Shown here piece after piece: positions 51,435 to 60,645 of a stretch of 64,000 nt of DNA. How positions within the stretch are numbered: the first letter of the stretch is position 1; every line of letters starts with the position of its first letter. A program made the position numbers and the translations under genes. The notes under the pieces were generated by a model that saw only the letters and a list, made by a program, of their open reading frames with translations, was not told where the DNA came from and did no database searches. Location of the stretch: contig NZ_JQNR01000003.1 in NCBI RefSeq assembly GCF_000745345.1, forward strand, positions 744,001-808,000, given 5' to 3'. This stretch comes from Actinacidiphila yeochonensis CN732. Lineage in GTDB: Bacteria; Actinomycetota; Actinomycetes; Streptomycetales; Streptomycetaceae.

Positions 51435-54400
51435 TCACCCGGTCGATCCGTGCGCGTGGGCGGTCAGGTAGCCCTGCGTCTTCGCCTGCGTGTAGGCGCT
51501 GTTCGCGGTGAGGGCGAAGTCGACGGTGGTGGTCCCTCCCTTCTGGATCCTGGCGATCTTCAGCAGCGGGGTGTAGCCGTCCTTGGCGGCGATGATCTGC
51601 AGCGGGTTGAACCCCTTGTCCAGCCAGAGCTGGTAGGCGCCGCTCCCGTCGGTCTTCAGGGTGAACGTCGTCGGGCCGCACCTGCCGGTGCTGGTGTCGT
51701 ACATGGTGCAGACCGCGATGGTGGCGCCGGCGACCGGTGCGCCGCCGCTGCCGGTCACCGTCCCGGTCACCTTGCCCCAGGTCTTGGGCGGGGTGACCTC
51801 CATGGTCACGACGACCGGCTGGGCGCTGCCGTACGGCGAGTCGGTGCCGATGACCAGGTTCCCCAGGTAGGTACCGGGCTGGGACACCGCCGAGGAGTCG
51901 GTGGTGACCTGGACCTTCACGGTCGCGCCGGGCGCCACGTCGAACCCGGTGGTGCTCGTCGACATCCAGGCGACGGAGCCGCCGCACTGGTCGTAGCCGG
52001 GCAGGTTCTCGGCGACCGGGACGGCGCCGCCGGCGCCCGAGCCGCCGATCTTGTAGATGCCGCACGCGGCGCCGCCGCGGTAGGTCGCGCTGTTGGAGTT
52101 GGGCAGGTCGGACCACGAGTCGGTGTCGGGGTCGTAGGCGAAGCCCTGGTTGGTCACGTCCTTACCGTCGTTGACGATGCCGCCCATGACCTCCAGCCGG
52201 CCGTTGGCCGCGGCGGTGGACGCACCCCACACGTCGGTGGGCAGGTCGGCTCCCCGGGTCCAGCCGGAGGCGCCGGGGGTGTAGGTGTAGGTGCTGCTCA
52301 GCGTGGTGCTGCCGCTGGTGCCGCCGGCGCACACCACCTTCGCCTCGACACCCGAGCACGCCGCGAAGGCGACCGAGGACGGGTAGTCCGGTGCCGCGGT
52401 CCAGGCGTCGCTGCCCGGGTCGTAGCTGTAGACGGCGGAGGTGGCGGGCAGGCACTGCCCCGACGTGCAGCCGGCGATCACGTAGAGCCTGCCGTCGGCC
52501 ACCGCGGTTCCGGCCCCGGCGACACCGTCGGGCAGGTCGGCGACCCGCGTCCAGGTGTTCGCGGCCGGGCTGTAGGCGTAGGTGTGGGTGCTGTCCTGGC
52601 TCAGTGCGTTCCACCCGCCGGCGACGTACAGCGTGTCGCCGACGAACGCCGCGGAGGTCGCCTCCAGGGGTTCGGGCAGCCGCGCGATCGGGCTCCAGGA
52701 GCCGACCGCCGGGTCGTAGACGTAGGCGTCCTGCGTGGCGTAGTCGCCGTTGTAGCCGCCGGCCGCGTAGATCTTCCCGTCGTGGTCGGCGACCGCCTCG
52801 TCCATCACCGGCTCGGGGTAGTCGGCGATCGACGTCCACGGCCCCGTCTGCGGGGACACCCCGGACCCGGAGGTGCCGGCCGCGGCGGTCGCGGCGGTCG
52901 GAGCGGCGATGCTGGCGTCGGTCTTGAGGACCATGGCCGGCGCGCCCGAGGAGAGGGCGGCGCCGGACTTCGCGCCCATGGCGGTGAAACCGGCGTCGTC
53001 CTGGCCGAGGCTCACGTGCACCGGTGCGGTGCCGTCGTTGCCGAAGGTCACGGTCTTCGACTTGGCCGCGCCGAGTTCCTGGCTGGTCGACACGGTCTGC
53101 TGGGCGACGGTCAGGTGGCCGGCGCCGAGCGCGAAGTCGCGGTGCCGGACGCCGTTGGCCGGTACGTTGACGCTCGCCTGCGTGGACGTGTACTTGCCGT
53201 CGGCGACCGTGAAGGCGGTGGCGCCGGTGTGCGAGCTGAACAGCCAGTAGTAGCCGTCGCCCAGGCCCGCGTCGTCCGGGGTGGCGACCGTCACGCCGGA
53301 CTGCGCGGCGTTGCTGCCGCTGGTGACCTTCGCGCCGTCGAGCGGGTCGCCGGTGTTGGTGTCGGTCACGGTGCCGGCCACCAGCCCGCCGGTCTGCGGA
53401 GCGCAGGAGCGGCTGCCGACCAGGATGTTGTCGAGCTCCCAGCGCCGGCTCCAGGAGCCGGTGAAGTGGAAGCGCACCCGCACGTCGGACTGCCCGGCCG
53501 CCTGCGGGATCGGCACGTCGATGTGCTTCGAGCTGCCGTCGGGCTGGAAGACGCTGGTCCAGGTGGTGCCGCCGTCCAGGCTGAGGTCGACGCTGCCGGT
53601 CTGGCCCGGGAAGCTGATGTAGGTGCTGTCGAAGCCGATCTCGGGATCGACCTTGTCGGACAGGTCGATCACCGGGGAGACCAGCGAGGTGTCCTGGCGG
53701 CCGCCCTGGCCGTAGTAGTCGGAGTCGGCGTCGGCGAAGTCGGCGTCACCGCCGGGCGGTGCCGCGTAGCCGCTCAGGTTGTCGAAGACCCAGGCCTGGC
53801 CGGTGCCGGCGCTGTCGGTCACCGTCCAGCCGTCGTGCACGCTGCTGCCCGACCAGCCGGTGAACGCCTCGGTGGTGCCGTCCTCCTGGTAGGCGTAGCC
53901 GGGAGCGGTGCAGACGCTCGTGTCGACCTTGAGCGCGATGTCCTTCGACACGTCGGCGTCGTCCACGGCCACGGTGGCGTTCTGGCCGGTGTATCCGGGC
54001 AGGTCGGCCGAGGCGACGTGCAGCGTGTAGTCGCTGCCCGCGGGCAGGCTCACCGAGTAGTGGCCGGTGTAGGGGTCGGAGTAGACCGGGCCGCCCGGGT
54101 AGCCGTCGATGGTGATCTTCGCCCGCATCGGCCAGCCGTGGCCGGACCCGTCGGTCACGTCGCCGGACACCGTGTGGACGGGCTCGGCGGTCATGGCGAC
54201 GTTCTCGGTCGTGGTGGTGTCCACGGTGACCGCGATGCCGGTGACGCCCTTGTCGGTGTAGCCGTACCTGGTCGCGGTCAGGGCGTAACTGCCGGGCGGG
54301 ACGCCCAGGTCGTAGTCGCCGTCGGTGTCCGTGGTCGCGGTGTACCCGCCGTCGTCGACGGACACCTTGACGCCGGAGAGCGGCTTGCCGGTGGAGGAGT

Positions 54401-55784
54401 CGGTCACCTGCCCCGAGATCTGACCGTGCGGGCCGGTGGTCAGCGCGCCCACACCGTGCGGCGTGCCGAGGCCGGTCGGGCCGTCCCAGCCGGCGCCGGC
54501 CACGCAGAGCGCGGTCGGCGAGCACGAGCCGTTCGCCCCCTGGGTGACGTCGTTGAGGTCGTCGGCCTGGTGCGGGTCCTCGTACGGGTAGGACACCGGG
54601 GACGTGCCCGGGACGGGGGTGCCCGCCAGGGCGTACATCGCGGCGACGAGCGGCGCGGACAGGCTGGTGCCGCCGACGACGTCCCAGCCGCTGCCGGTGT
54701 CGCTGTTGTAGACGGCCAGCCCCGTGCTGGGGTCGGCGACCGCGGAGATGTCGGTGTCCGCGCGGGTGGCGCAGGCCGAGACCCCGCTCTGCCAGGCCGC
54801 CTTGGTCACGTCGGCCGAGCAGCCGCTGCCGGCCCCGTCCCACGCCGACTCCGTCCAGCCGCGTCCGGTGCCGGTCGCCCGTGAGAGCGTGGTGCCGCCG
54901 ACGGACACGACGTACTGCGAGGTGGAGGGGTAGATCGTTCCGGCGGAGTAGCCGTCGTCACCGCTGGAGGCGGTGTAGACGACGCCCGGGTGGTCGAAGA
55001 ACTGCTCGTCGGCGCCGTTCTCGGTGCCGTCCTCGCTGCCGCCCCAGCTCATCGAGATGTACTTCGCGCCCATCGTGCGGGCGGTGTCGGCGGCCGTGGG
55101 CAGGCTGTCGGGGTCGACATCGTTGTCAGCTTCGACGAAAAGAATGTGGCAGCCGGGGCAGGCCGCCGACACGGCGTCGAGGTCCAGCGATATCTCCGTC
55201 GGCCAGTCGTCGCCCGCGGGCGGTGCGGGCGGGAAGTCCGTGCCGCCGTTCTGGTCGACCCTGGTGAAGCAGCCGTTGGCCGTGGTGCACGCGGGCAGCC
55301 CGAACTGCGCGCGGTAGACGGCGAGATCGGACTCGGCCTTGGGGTCGTCGAACGCGTCGATGATGGCCACCGTCGGCGACGACGTCGTGGACGGCAGGTC
55401 GTAGGCGGACTGGATGTCACTCGGCCCGTAGCCGGCCGGAACGGCGTCCGCCCCGACCGCCTTCGGCTCCACCACGTCGGTGCGCTTCAGCGCCTGGCAG
55501 GCGAACGCGCGGTTACCCGTGGCCGATCCGCAGACGGACGAGAAGCCGGCCGGCTGCGAACCCGTCGTCGTGGACGGGCTCTGCTGTCCCGACGCGGCCT
55601 TCGAGCCGGCCGCCGTGGACGACGTCTGCTGTGCCGATGCCGCCTGCGAAGCGGCCGCCGTGGACGACGTCCGCGGTTCCGGTGCGGCCTGTGCCGCGCC
55701 CGCGGCGGCTACGGACATGCCGGCGGCGACGACTCCGGCGGTCAGGAGGGTGATGAGTCTTCGTGGCAAGGACGTGTTCTTCAC
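51435..55784 (-). CDS. secreted sedolisin-family (S53) serine peptidase with kelch repeats
   Basis: 1449 residues from GTG 55784 (GGGGAG upstream). Signal peptide ~33 residues. Then a 15-residue Ala/Ser/Thr/Gln repeat, three times. The S53 domain (about 120-450) has Glu197 and Asp201 (WPTEISLDLDAV), oxyanion Asp276 (TASSGDDGYS) and Ser374 (GGTSLSAPLVAA). The ~190-residue prodomain usual in sedolisins is not seen. Next: carboxypeptidase-regulatory-like domains (ISGQVTDSSTGKPLSGVKVS ...), a jelly-roll domain (DTSLVSPVIDLSDKVDPEIGFDS), another such domain, five or six kelch repeats (KIYAAGGYNGDYATQDAYVYDPAVGSWSPIARLPEP) and a final regulatory-like domain. Acid-type extracellular protease; divergent from a TrmB/LuxR regulator. 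Confidence 0.93.
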   Translation of the reverse strand: MKNTSLPRRLITLLTAGVVAAGMSVAAAGAAQAAPEPRTSSTAAASQAASAQQTSSTAAGSKAASGQQSPSTTTGSQPAGFSSVCGSATGNRAFACQALKRTDVVEPKAVGADAVPAGYGPSDIQSAYDLPSTTSSPTVAIIDAFDDPKAESDLAVYRAQFGLPACTTANGCFTRVDQNGGTDFPPAPPAGDDWPTEISLDLDAVSAACPGCHILFVEADNDVDPDSLPTAADTARTMGAKYISMSWGGSEDGTENGADEQFFDHPGVVYTASSGDDGYSAGTIYPSTSQYVVSVGGTTLSRATGTGRGWTESAWDGAGSGCSADVTKAAWQSGVSACATRADTDISAVADPSTGLAVYNSDTGSGWDVVGGTSLSAPLVAAMYALAGTPVPGTSPVSYPYEDPHQADDLNDVTQGANGSCSPTALCVAGAGWDGPTGLGTPHGVGALTTGPHGQISGQVTDSSTGKPLSGVKVSVDDGGYTATTDTDGDYDLGVPPGSYALTATRYGYTDKGVTGIAVTVDTTTTENVAMTAEPVHTVSGDVTDGSGHGWPMRAKITIDGYPGGPVYSDPYTGHYSVSLPAGSDYTLHVASADLPGYTGQNATVAVDDADVSKDIALKVDTSVCTAPGYAYQEDGTTEAFTGWSGSSVHDGWTVTDSAGTGQAWVFDNLSGYAAPPGGDADFADADSDYYGQGGRQDTSLVSPVIDLSDKVDPEIGFDSTYISFPGQTGSVDLSLDGGTTWTSVFQPDGSSKHIDVPIPQAAGQSDVRVRFHFTGSWSRRWELDNILVGSRSCAPQTGGLVAGTVTDTNTGDPLDGAKVTSGSNAAQSGVTVATPDDAGLGDGYYWLFSSHTGATAFTVADGKYTSTQASVNVPANGVRHRDFALGAGHLTVAQQTVSTSQELGAAKSKTVTFGNDGTAPVHVSLGQDDAGFTAMGAKSGAALSSGAPAMVLKTDASIAAPTAATAAAGTSGSGVSPQTGPWTSIADYPEPVMDEAVADHDGKIYAAGGYNGDYATQDAYVYDPAVGSWSPIARLPEPLEATSAAFVGDTLYVAGGWNALSQDSTHTYAYSPAANTWTRVADLPDGVAGAGTAVADGRLYVIAGCTSGQCLPATSAVYSYDPGSDAWTAAPDYPSSVAFAACSGVEAKVVCAGGTSGSTTLSSTYTYTPGASGWTRGADLPTDVWGASTAAANGRLEVMGGIVNDGKDVTNQGFAYDPDTDSWSDLPNSNSATYRGGAACGIYKIGGSGAGGAVPVAENLPGYDQCGGSVAWMSTSTTGFDVAPGATVKVQVTTDSSAVSQPGTYLGNLVIGTDSPYGSAQPVVVTMEVTPPKTWGKVTGTVTGSGGAPVAGATIAVCTMYDTSTGRCGPTTFTLKTDGSGAYQLWLDKGFNPLQIIAAKDGYTPLLKIARIQKGGTTTVDFALTANSAYTQAKTQGYLTAHAHGSTG
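55550..55684 (-). repeat. 45-base tandem repeat in the sedolisin gene
   Basis: Three imperfect units code TSSTAAASQAASAQQ, TSSTAAGSKAASGQQ and SPSTTTGSQPAG, just after the signal peptide. Confidence 0.75.
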
Positions 55785-55840
55785 CGATGTCTCCCCTTGG
55801 GGCTGTACACACACGGCGGGTCGGAAGTGATCCCGGCGAG

Positions 55841-55853
55841 TCATGTGACATGA
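55841..55853. promoter_or_regulatory. operator candidate TCATGTGACATGA
   Basis: Perfect palindrome, arms TCATGT/ACATGA around G, in the 155-base divergent region between the sedolisin and TrmB/LuxR genes. A related word ATGTCACA lies at 55913-55920. Confidence 0.5.
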
Positions 55854-55939
55854 GACGGTGTCGTGGTTGTGCCACCCCTGACAAGTACCGGATGACTTCG
55901 GGTTCTGGACAGATGTCACAAACACGCCAAGGAGTTCTC

Positions 55940-56920
55940 ATGTGGGAAACAATCGGGATACCCGAGACCGAGGCACGTGTGTACGAGACACTCATATCGC
56001 GCGGCCACTCCACCGCTGACGATCTGTCAAGCCGCGTCAACGTCACCACCTCGACGACCACGCGGGCCCTCACCAGCCTGATCCAGCGCGGTCTGGTGAC
56101 CCGCGCTCCCGGCCGGCCGGCCCGGTACACCGCGGTGGAGCCGTCGCTGGCCGGCTCGGTGCTGATCGCCAAGCGCGAGCACGAACTCCGCCAGCTCCAG
56201 CAGCACCTGAACACGCTCGACGAGGCGTTCCACGCCGAGAAGTCCGCGAACCAGCGCGACAGCAACGTCGAGGTGATCAACGGCGCGCCGAAGATCTGGC
56301 GCACCTTCATGCGCGTTCAGCGCCGGGCGCAGCAGGAGGTCCGGGCGTTCGACAAGCCGCCGTACTTCGTCGCCGCGGGCGAGCACGGGGACGAGGGCCC
56401 CAACCTGGAGGAGCGGCGGTTCCTTGCGGAGGGCACCATCGGCTACCGCGTCGTCTACGACCAGGAGTCGGTGGCCATCCCCGGCCGGCTGGAGAACATC
56501 TGGGAGGGCATCAAGCGCGGCGAACGCGCCAAGGTCGGCACCTCGCTGCCGGTGAAGCTGGTGATGTGCGACGACACTCTGGCGATCATGAGCTCGGCCG
56601 CCGACTACCACAACAGCGTCGCCTACCTCATCCACCCGTCCTCACTGCTGGACATGACCGCCGCGCTCTTCGAGGCCGTCTGGAGCCGCGCGGTTCCGCT
56701 CAACCGGTCGGGGCCGACCGGGAGCCAGGTGACGAGGAACCCGCGGGACCGGCAGCTGCTCGGCCTGCTCGCCAGCGGCGCGACCGACGCGGCCATCGCC
56801 CGCACCTTCGGGTGGAGCATCCGCACGGTGCAGCGGCACATCCACGAACTCATGCAGCAGGTGGGCGCGCGGACCCGCTTCCAGATCGGCATGGAGGCGG
56901 CCCGCCGCGGCTGGCTGTAG
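55940..56920 (+). CDS. TrmB/LuxR hybrid transcriptional regulator
   Basis: 326 residues, ATG 55940 with AAGGAG five bases upstream. N-terminal TrmB-type winged helix, residues 1-75: IGIPETEARVYETLISRGHSTADDLSSRVNVTTSTTTRALTSLIQRGLVTRAPGRPARYTAVEP. A coiled coil (80-110) and a ligand-type middle region follow (VEVINGAPKIWRTFMRVQRRAQQEVRAFDKPPYF, with MCDDTLAIMSSAAD). The C-terminus is a LuxR helix-turn-helix, DRQLLGLLASGATDAAIARTFGWSIRTVQRHIHELMQQVG. Two DNA-binding domains in one chain are typical of a Streptomyces regulator family tied to secreted hydrolases and antibiotics. Likely controls the divergent sedolisin. Confidence 0.9.
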   Translation: MWETIGIPETEARVYETLISRGHSTADDLSSRVNVTTSTTTRALTSLIQRGLVTRAPGRPARYTAVEPSLAGSVLIAKREHELRQLQQHLNTLDEAFHAEKSANQRDSNVEVINGAPKIWRTFMRVQRRAQQEVRAFDKPPYFVAAGEHGDEGPNLEERRFLAEGTIGYRVVYDQESVAIPGRLENIWEGIKRGERAKVGTSLPVKLVMCDDTLAIMSSAADYHNSVAYLIHPSSLLDMTAALFEAVWSRAVPLNRSGPTGSQVTRNPRDRQLLGLLASGATDAAIARTFGWSIRTVQRHIHELMQQVGARTRFQIGMEAARRGWL

Positions 56921-57143
56921 CGGACGCCGACGGCGGACGCGGGGAACAGCAGCCCCGGGGGCAACAGCGGACCCGGGGAACAGCGGCCTCCCGACCCGGC
57001 CGGGCTGCTCGCGCGCCGGGACCGGGGGCCGGGGGACGACGGAGTCGTGAACCTGCCACCGGCCCGCGCGCGGGGCGCCGCCATCCGGCGGCACGACGCT
57101 CGGCCGGCTCACCGACGCGGCGAAGCGGCCCCGGTCCGGCCCG

Positions 57144-57581
57144 TCACCCGGGGTTCGCGGCCGGCGGGGCCGCCGCGGCGGCGCACTCCGCGCAGGTGCC
57201 GACGATCTCCACCGTGTGGGCGACATCCACGAAGCCGTGGTCGGCGGCGATCGACTCGGCCCACTTCTCCACGGCCGGCCCCTCGACCTCGACCGCCTTG
57301 CCGCAGCCGCGGCAGACCAGGTGGTGATGGTGCCCCCCGCCGGAGCAGCGGCGGTAGACGGACTCGCCGTCGCCGGTACGCAGCACGTCGACCTCGCCGG
57401 CGTCGGCGAGGGACTGGAGCGTGCGGTAGACCGTGGTCAGGCCCACCGAGTCGCCCCGGTGCTTGAGCAGGTCGTGCAGGTCCTGGGCGCTGCGGAACTC
57501 CTCGACCTCGTCGAGTGCCGCCGCCACCGCGGCCCGCTGCCGGGTGGAGCGGCTGCGCACGGGCTGTCTGGTGCTGCTCAC
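57144..57581 (-). CDS. zur: zinc uptake regulator, Fur family
   Basis: 145 residues from GTG 57581 with GGAG upstream. Sequence follows Streptomyces Zur closely: STRQRAAVAAALDEVEEFRSAQDLHDLLKHRGDSVGLTTVYRTLQSLADAGEVDVLRTGDGESVYRRCSGGGHHHHLVCRGCGKAVEVEGPAVEKWAESIAADHGFVDVAHTVEIVGTCAECA. The HHHH cluster and the two CxxC pairs (CRGC, CAEC) are the zinc-sensing and structural sites. Represses zinc-uptake and zinc-sparing genes when zinc is sufficient. Here it stands alone, divergent from glyS; the 223 bases before its stop side (56921-57143) hold no gene. Confidence 0.95.
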   Translation of the reverse strand: MSSTRQPVRSRSTRQRAAVAAALDEVEEFRSAQDLHDLLKHRGDSVGLTTVYRTLQSLADAGEVDVLRTGDGESVYRRCSGGGHHHHLVCRGCGKAVEVEGPAVEKWAESIAADHGFVDVAHTVEIVGTCAECAAAAAPPAANPG

Positions 57582-57661
57582 CGGTTGTCTCCTTCTCGGT
57601 CGCACTCCTCCGGGTCGCCCCATTGTGCCAGCCTGGACCCGATCACCACGGCCCCCGTAAG

Positions 57662-57676
57662 TGGAAACCGTTGTCA
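57662..57676. promoter_or_regulatory. weak Fur/Zur-like box before zur
   Basis: TGGAAACCGTTGTCA fits the outer and central parts of a TGAAAATGATTTTCA-type box, with five of seven arm pairs matching. About 80 bases upstream of the zur start. Confidence 0.25.
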
Positions 57677-57735
57677 ATTATTGCTCGTTCTTCGCCCGCC
57701 CGGACCACGCCTCGCGCTGGACTGGGAGAACGGAT

Positions 57736-57766
57736 TTGATATGCGCCCCGCACCCGCCGGTAATCT
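57736..57766 (+). promoter_or_regulatory. glyS: predicted glyS promoter
   Basis: TTGATA (57736-57741) and TAATCT (57761-57766) with a 19-base spacer, giving a leader of ~32 bases to GTG 57805. This is too short for a T-box. Confidence 0.45.
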
Positions 57767-57804
57767 GGGAGGACTGACCCCTTCGTCGTACTGAAGAGAG
57801 CACC

Positions 57805-59187
57805 GTGGCCGCCGACAAGATCGACACCATCGTCAGCCTGAGCAAGCGCCGTGGCTTCGTTTTCCCGAGCAGCGAGATCTACGGCGGCTCGCGGGCCGCC
57901 TGGGACTACGGGCCGCTGGGCGTCGAGCTCAAGGAGAACATCAAGCGCCAGTGGTGGCGGTCGATGGTCACCTCGCGCGACGACGTGGTGGGGCTCGACT
58001 CGTCGGTGATCCTCGCCCCCGAGGTGTGGGCCGCCTCCGGCCACATCGCCACGTTCTCCGACCCGCTGACCGAGTGCACCTCCTGCCACAAGCGGTACCG
58101 GGCCGACCACCTGGAGGAGGCGTACGAGGCCAAGCACGGCAACCCGCCGCCGAACGGCCTGGCCGACATCAACTGCCCGCACTGCGGCACCAAGGGCGCC
58201 TTCACCGAGCCCAAGCAGTTCTCCGGCATGCTCCAGACCCACCTCGGCCCGACGCAGGACGCCGGCTCGCTCGCGTACCTGCGCCCGGAGACCGCGCAGG
58301 GCATCTTCGTGAACTTCCCCCAGGTGCAGACCACCTCGCGCAAGAAGCCGCCGTTCGGCATCGCGCAGATGGGCAAGTCGTTCCGGAACGAGATCACCCC
58401 GGGCAACTTCATCTTCCGCACCCGCGAGTTCGAGCAGATGGAGATGGAGTTCTTCGTCAAGCCGGGCGAGGACGAGACCTGGCACGAGTACTGGCTGCAG
58501 CAGCGCTGGAACTGGTACCTGGGCCTGGGTATCCGCGAGGAGAACATCCGCTTCTTCGAGCACCCCAAGGAGAAGCTCTCCCACTACGCCAAGCGCACCG
58601 TGGACATCGAGTACCGCTTCAACTTCGGCGGCTCGGAGTTCAGCGAGCTGGAGGGCGTGGCCAACCGCACGGACTACGACCTGAACGCCCACGCCAAGGG
58701 CTCCGGCCAGGACCTGTCGTACTTCGACCAGGAGGCGGGCGAGCGCTGGTACCCGTACGTGATCGAGCCGGCCGCCGGTGTGAACCGCGCCATGCTCGCG
58801 TTCCTGATCGACGCCTACACCGAGGACGAGGCGCCGAACGCCAAGGGCGTGATGGAGAAGCGCACCGTGCTGCGGCTCGACCCGCGGCTGTCGCCGGTGA
58901 AGGTCGCGGTGCTGCCGCTGTCCCGCAACCCGCAGCTGTCGCCGAAGGCGAAGGGCCTGGCCACCGCGCTGCGCGCGCACTGGAACATCGAGTTCGACGA
59001 CGCCGGCGCCATCGGCCGCCGCTACCGCCGCCAGGACGAGATCGGCACGCCGTTCTGCATCACCGTCGACTTCGACACCCTTGAGGACAACGCGGTGACC
59101 GTGCGCGAGCGCGACACGATGAAGCAGGAGCGGATCTCGCTGGACCAGGTGGAGTCCTACCTGGCCACGCGGCTGCTGGGCTGCTGA
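57805..59187 (+). CDS. glyS: glycine-tRNA ligase, single-chain class II type
   Basis: 460 residues, GTG 57805, GAAGAGAG upstream. Charges tRNA-Gly as an alpha2 enzyme of the archaeal/eukaryotic type. Start [40 protein letters not shown]; zinc-like pairs CTSC and CPHC (residues ~92-130); class II motif 2 [25 protein letters not shown]; motif 3 [11 protein letters not shown]-terminal anticodon-binding domain from [20 protein letters not shown]. Complete and of normal length. Followed by a canonical terminator. Confidence 0.97.
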   Translation: MAADKIDTIVSLSKRRGFVFPSSEIYGGSRAAWDYGPLGVELKENIKRQWWRSMVTSRDDVVGLDSSVILAPEVWAASGHIATFSDPLTECTSCHKRYRADHLEEAYEAKHGNPPPNGLADINCPHCGTKGAFTEPKQFSGMLQTHLGPTQDAGSLAYLRPETAQGIFVNFPQVQTTSRKKPPFGIAQMGKSFRNEITPGNFIFRTREFEQMEMEFFVKPGEDETWHEYWLQQRWNWYLGLGIREENIRFFEHPKEKLSHYAKRTVDIEYRFNFGGSEFSELEGVANRTDYDLNAHAKGSGQDLSYFDQEAGERWYPYVIEPAAGVNRAMLAFLIDAYTEDEAPNAKGVMEKRTVLRLDPRLSPVKVAVLPLSRNPQLSPKAKGLATALRAHWNIEFDDAGAIGRRYRRQDEIGTPFCITVDFDTLEDNAVTVRERDTMKQERISLDQVESYLATRLLGC

Positions 59188-59219
59188 CACCCCGGGCCCC
59201 GGCCCCGCGGGGGCGATGA

Positions 59220-59257
59220 GGGGGCGCCGTCCGGTAGTGGACGGCGCCCCCTTTTTT
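59220..59257 (+). terminator. rho-independent terminator of glyS
   Basis: Perfect 13-base-pair stem (59220-59232 with 59239-59251), loop GGTAGT, followed by six T. The clearest terminator in the window. Confidence 0.95.
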
Positions 59258-59639
59258 CACGCCCCTTCCACGCCTTCTCCTGCCTTCTCCCGCCTTCCAA
59301 TGCCTTTTTGCCCCCTTTCCCGTACCTCGGTGCATTCGCCACCGGTCGACCGAAACCGGCCGGCGGAACACGCGATTCCGGCGGAGCCCGGAATTCCGGC
59401 CCGCCGTCTCCGCCGGGCCGGGAGGCGGCCGCGAGGTGAACAGTTCCTGGAGGAGTTCTGCGGGAAATTCGATCGGCCGAAGGAAGACCGCAGGTCATCG
59501 GCGCGACGGCCGTCCGAAACGGGCCGGCGGGGACACTCTTCGCGCAAAGCGGCGAGGCAACGAAAAGCACATCCCGGAAGTCACACGTTGTCGTCGGAGC
59601 ACCGACTCCGGCAAACACCGACTTCTCCTGGAGCTCGCC
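59258..59639. other. intergenic region upstream of the RTX-like gene
   Basis: About 380 bases, slightly AT-richer than average, with no convincing gene. A CGGAG/CTCCG inverted repeat lies near 59596-59611, close to the start. Confidence 0.5.
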
Positions 59640-60539
59640 ATGTCCTCTCGTCCTGTCAGCCGCCGGATGACACGTGCCGCATCAGCCCTGACGCTGGTCC
59701 TCGGCTCGGCGCTGGCCACCCCGCTCCTGGTCGCGGGCACCGCCGAGGCCGCCACCTCGGCCGCCACCGTCGCGGTCGACAACGGAGTGGTCGTCTACAC
59801 CGCCGCCTCCGGGCAGACGAACAACGTGTCGGTCACCGCGACGAGGAGCGGTGCGGACTTCACCTACGCCATCTCCGACGACGTCACCATCACCACGGGC
59901 GACGGCTGCTCCTACGCCGGCCCCGCGGACCGGACGCGGGTCTCCTGCCTGGTCACCGGGGAGGACAGCGAGGACCCGTACGCGACACTCCAGCTGTCCC
60001 TCGGCGACGGCGACGACACCGTCGCGTACGACAACCAGACCGGCCAGACGTACTACTTCGCCTCGATCGACCTGGGCGACGGCAACGACACCCTGACCGA
60101 GACCGGCGGTGTCCAGGGGAACTCCGTCTCCGGCGACGCGGGCGACGACACCCTCACGGTGGGCCCGTACACGGTGGCGCTGGGCGGTGACGGCGACGAC
60201 ACGATCAAGGCCGCCAAGGGCGCCATCGTCCTGGCCGGCGACGGCGACGACACCGTCTACGCCACCGGCAACTACACCTCCGTCGACGGCGGCGCCGGCA
60301 AAGACGTGATCCACGGCGGCGCCGGCTGGCAGGACCTGTCCGGCGGCGACGGCAACGACAGGATCTACGGCGGCCCCGGCGACGACCACCTGTCCGGCGG
60401 GAACGGGAAGGACGTCCTGCGCGGCGGCAAGGGCGACGACACGATCAACGGTGACAAGGGCGACGACCACCTGTACGGCGGTCCCGGCACGGACACCCTC
60501 GACGGCGGCCCCGGCACCGACGTCGTGCACCAGGACTGA
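59640..60539 (+). CDS. secreted RTX-like calcium-binding repeat protein
   Basis: 299 residues, ATG 59640 with GGAG upstream. Sec signal (MTRAASALTLVLGSALATPLLVAGTAEAATS). The next ~85 residues are a beta-rich unit with one Cys pair (GDGCSYAGPADRTRVSCLVTG). From about residue 120 the chain is made of acidic Gly/Asp nonapeptides: LGDGDDTV, LGDGNDTL, GGDGDDTI, GGDGNDRIYGGPGDDHLSGGNGKDVLRGGKGDDTINGDKGDDHLYGGPGTDTLDGGPGTDV, the GGxGxDxUx beta-roll of RTX proteins that folds on binding calcium. There is no catalytic domain and no type I secretion gene nearby. Possibly a cell-surface structural or adhesive protein. Confidence 0.9.
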   Translation: MSSRPVSRRMTRAASALTLVLGSALATPLLVAGTAEAATSAATVAVDNGVVVYTAASGQTNNVSVTATRSGADFTYAISDDVTITTGDGCSYAGPADRTRVSCLVTGEDSEDPYATLQLSLGDGDDTVAYDNQTGQTYYFASIDLGDGNDTLTETGGVQGNSVSGDAGDDTLTVGPYTVALGGDGDDTIKAAKGAIVLAGDGDDTVYATGNYTSVDGGAGKDVIHGGAGWQDLSGGDGNDRIYGGPGDDHLSGGNGKDVLRGGKGDDTINGDKGDDHLYGGPGTDTLDGGPGTDVVHQD

Positions 60540-60578
60540 GCCGCCGCCCGCCCAGCCCTTCCCGCACATCCCGGCTGG

Positions 60579-60611
60579 CCGGCCCGGAAGCCTCAGCGGT
60601 CTCCGGGCCGG
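60579..60611 (+). terminator. hairpin after the RTX-like gene
   Basis: Ten-base arms CCGGCCCGGA and TCCGGGCCGG with a 13-base loop, 40 bases after the stop. Confidence 0.45.
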
Positions 60612-60615
60612 ACGG

Positions 60616-60645
60616 CCGGCGGGCGGGACGGCTACCGCCCGCCGG
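60616..60645 (-). terminator. hairpin after uppS
   Basis: Perfect 11-base arms CCGGCGGGCGG and CCGCCCGCCGG, loop of eight, directly abutting the uppS stop codon. Confidence 0.5.

Noticed and set aside
57582..57804. T-box leader for glyS
   Set aside because: The predicted start of transcription leaves only about 32 bases before the start codon, and no T-box sequence or specifier stem is visible.
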